A stretch of DNA of 64,000 bases from Diphasiastrum complanatum (lineage: Eukaryota > Streptophyta > Lycopodiopsida > Lycopodiales > Lycopodiaceae): NCBI GenBank assembly GCA_029204225.1, contig CM055104.1:39424527-39488526 (forward strand). Reading direction: 5' to 3'. A program made the position numbers and the translations under genes. Under the pieces are notes generated by a model that did no database searches, was not told the origin of the DNA, and saw only the letters and a program-made list of their open reading frames with translations. Of the stretch, positions 62,060 through 64,000 are shown in pieces. Every line of letters begins with the position of its first letter. Position 1 is the stretch's first letter.

Positions 62060-62353
62060 CTAGGGTTGCAAGAGAAGCACCTTCCCTATGCTATCCAGAA
62101 CCAGGTCCAATGCAGGTAGAAACTTGAGCGGAAAGAACGGGAGCTCCACCCATACAGGGACTTCCAGTTGAGAGGTGTCATCAATGGAAAAGGAATCAGT
62201 GTAGTGGTTTACATAAACTGGGTTCCCCCCAAAGAGATAACGCCCATCTTCCAACACCGAATTAACTTGATCTGCACTTCCCAAAGTAAAAAAGAAAAAC
62301 CCCTTGCCCAACGACTGAGAGCGCCTAACACTTTCACATTGAGAGGGCCCCAC
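62060..62353 (-). pseudogene. LINE-2 ORF1 DUF4283 domain
   Basis: The frame holds SLGKGFFFFTLGSADQVNSV, YLFGGNPVYV and EVPVWVELPFFPLKFLPA, then DLVLDSIGKVLLL. This is the characteristic pattern of the DUF4283 domain of plant LINE ORF1 proteins, which bind element RNA. It ends with a stop at 62060. Confidence 0.75.
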
Positions 62354-62425
62354 TGTATCTCCCCAAACCTCTTAGCCCCATCTGCATAGGGGGTTTTCTC
62401 CATGAAATACGTAACCACAGTAATA

Positions 62426-63342
62426 TCAGCAAGCTGCAGGATGAAGCTGAAAGGAACGCACCTTCAGATTAGCAGACGAAGTGGAATTGTCAGATCGGCG
62501 AGCATATCCGCTATCTGCGCCGCCATCTGTATGAGAGAGAGCAGGGCCGGTGTTGCCGGAGGGTGTATTTGAGCCTGCTCCAAAAGTTCTTGAAAGGTGT
62601 CTTGAATGCAATAGGGGTGATGAGGCTGCTGCTTCCCCTGCCCGGCAGGCCTGGAGGTAGGAGACCATACTCGTTGCCATCGGAGCTTGCGTTTGAGAGG
62701 ATGGGGGCGCCTGGCATGGAGAGGGACAAAAGGCACCACCTTCAACAACCTGGCAGACCTGTGGGGTTGCAGTCTGGAGACCCCCTGGTACTGCTTCTTG
62801 ACAGACTTGCGCTTGTTGGGGCCCACCTTGTCTGTTGAGGAAGGAGGCCATGATTTTGTTGACATAGGGTGAGGCAGGGATATCAAATCCGCCATGCTGG
62901 CTGAGAACCGGACTCCAAGAGGCAGAAGAAGGCAGACAGCTGACCAAGTGCTGAGAGTGAGAATCTGCCAACTCCACAACAGCAGACATAGGAGGGGAAG
63001 CAAGTAGAGCAGAGAAAAGAGGAGAGGGGGGATGCACCGCCAAATCAGCAGAAGGAGGGTAGCGCAGCGCAGTAGAGCTCAACGTCTCCGAGAGAGCATG
63101 GAGGTCCAGACCAGGAGCAAGACAATCACAATCCAAGCGCGGCCTAGAGTGAGGTGATGAAGGAGCATGAGAGGGGGGAGAGAGCAGCTCCATCGAACAC
63201 TCTGAAGCGTGCTATAAAACTGAGGCAATACCACTCGTGCGAGGAGGAGCCATCCCCTCCAAGCGCTCGGGTTCACCATCGCCAATCCCCCCTAAGTCCA
63301 TGTCCACGTCGGGTGGAAACCCTTCCTCCACCATCTCCATCG
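62426..63342 (-). pseudogene. LINE-2 ORF1, proline/serine-rich N-terminal part
   Basis: A start at 63340-63342 (MEMVEEGFPPDVDMDLGG) runs into a stop before the methionine at 63193, from which 255 codons are open. The part is rich in proline, serine and alanine with no folded domain visible. It precedes the DUF4283 domain in another frame. Confidence 0.6.
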
Positions 63343-63345
63343 TTT

Positions 63346-64000
63346 CTGCCACTAAATTTAATATAGTATTAGTTTTACATTTAATGGAATACTTTTACGC
63401 ACTTATAGATGTAATAGGATATTTGGACATATATACTAAAACTATTTGGGACTTCGGGCAGCGTGAGCTGCTCGGAAACCCAAGTTTTTTTTTTGCAACT
63501 AATAAAAGGAGGCCTCGGGCAGGGAGGAGGGGCACTGGCACTGGCAGGGAGAGGGCCGTGGGCATGGACTGGGGGGAGGGGGGCACCCTTATATTTTGAA
63601 TTTTCCCGCCCACCGATGAACGGGTAGGCGTACTAGTGTTCATCGAATAAAAAAATCGATGACGACCTTTACATGATAAAATGCAAGTGTTATATATATC
63701 TATATACACTGTGAAGAATTTTAGATCATTATGATTCAATCCACTTGAATGATCTTTGGTTACAAAGAGAAATACACTACCAATCTCACCAATGTAGAAA
63801 AATCAGCATCTACACACAAAATGAGATGCAAACACTAATAGAACTTGATCAAACTTGAATGATATGATAAAGTACTATTGTTGTCCGTACAAAACCAGCA
63901 AGCTACTATCATTCACACATGTGAAACCGAAAATAGCAATTATAGATCATTCTACACATAAAATTGCATGCAATCACAAGCATAGTGCACCAATGGATAG
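63346..64000. other. Right-hand flank of LINE-2
   Basis: A short hairpin with arms CGATGAAC and GTTCATCG lies at about 63614-63646. A G-rich purine block occupies 63510-63590. I see no gene in this interval. Confidence 0.5.

Larger units (their letters stand above)
58181..63345 (-). mobile_element. LINE-2: near full-length plant L1-type retrotransposon
   Basis: From 63345 the minus strand carries ORF1 with a DUF4283 domain and a zinc knuckle. An APE endonuclease, reverse transcriptase, zf-RVT domain and a 12-base poly(A) tail (T12 at 58181-58192 on the plus strand) follow. Length (about 5.2 kb) and order fit a nearly complete L1-clade element. Several frameshifts make it inactive. A target duplication was not found by eye. 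Its G/C-rich coding sequence contrasts with the AT-rich flanks. Confidence 0.85.

Overview
The window is nuclear DNA from a land plant with a large, repeat-rich genome. The evidence is Ty1/copia and Ty3/gypsy retrotransposons primed by initiator-methionine tRNA, LINEs with plant-type DUF4283/EN/RT/zf-RVT architecture, CACTA and hAT-like DNA elements, long (GA)n, (TA)n and (AC)n microsatellites, and one cellular gene of the Tat-SF1/CUS2 splicing-factor family (ELF9 in Arabidopsis). I see nothing bacterial or organellar. The species cannot be fixed from sequence alone; a fern, gymnosperm or large-genome angiosperm are all possible.

Layout. 1-6.9 kb: two decayed minus-strand Copia elements (Copia-1 runs off the left edge; Copia-2 has lost its reverse transcriptase). 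8.0-9.7 kb: the only convincing host gene, an intronless 569-codon Tat-SF1/ELF9-like gene on the minus strand, with its promoter side at 9.7-10.3 kb. 11.1-11.9 kb: hAT-like non-autonomous element 1. 12.1-13.9 kb: Copia-3 gag fragment and leader. 14.3-17.6 kb: gypsy integrase scrap cut by a CACTA end, then a microsatellite-rich inverted duplication, then a second CACTA-like end. 17.6-21 kb: AT-rich decayed LTR-element DNA holding a solo LTR. 21.4-22.7 kb: unidentified scraps and a Copia-4 fragment. 23.1-28.3 kb: Copia-5 (minus), broken by a 0.56-kb insertion. 28.3-29.4 kb: LTR and leader of Copia-6. 29.4-33.7 kb: LINE-1 (plus). 34-39.5 kb: AT-rich DNA with few recognisable features. 39.5-40.2 kb: hAT-like element 2. 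41.2-43.9 kb: two inverted copies of a dispersed exon-intron module. 45.3-51.3 kb: Copia-7, a complete element with 5-bp target duplications and two nonsense codons. 51.9-52.2 kb: hAT-like element 3. 54.1-55.9 kb: rearranged gypsy. 55.9-57.8 kb: third copy of the module with duplicated promoter-like units. 58.2-63.3 kb: LINE-2 (minus).

There are no operons or pathway clusters; the story is layered transposition around one housekeeping RNA-processing gene. The observations most worth following are: (i) Copia-7 and Copia-6 have LTR termini of the form A(G/C)TTA...TAA(C/G)T instead of TG...CA; (ii) Copia-7 and Copia-3 share an in-frame TGA at the same gag tryptophan codon and a conserved leader open on the antisense strand; (iii) three hAT-like elements share termini and have 8-bp target duplications; (iv) an exon-intron module recurs three times with different downstream sequence. 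Element names (Copia-1 etc.) are local labels only.
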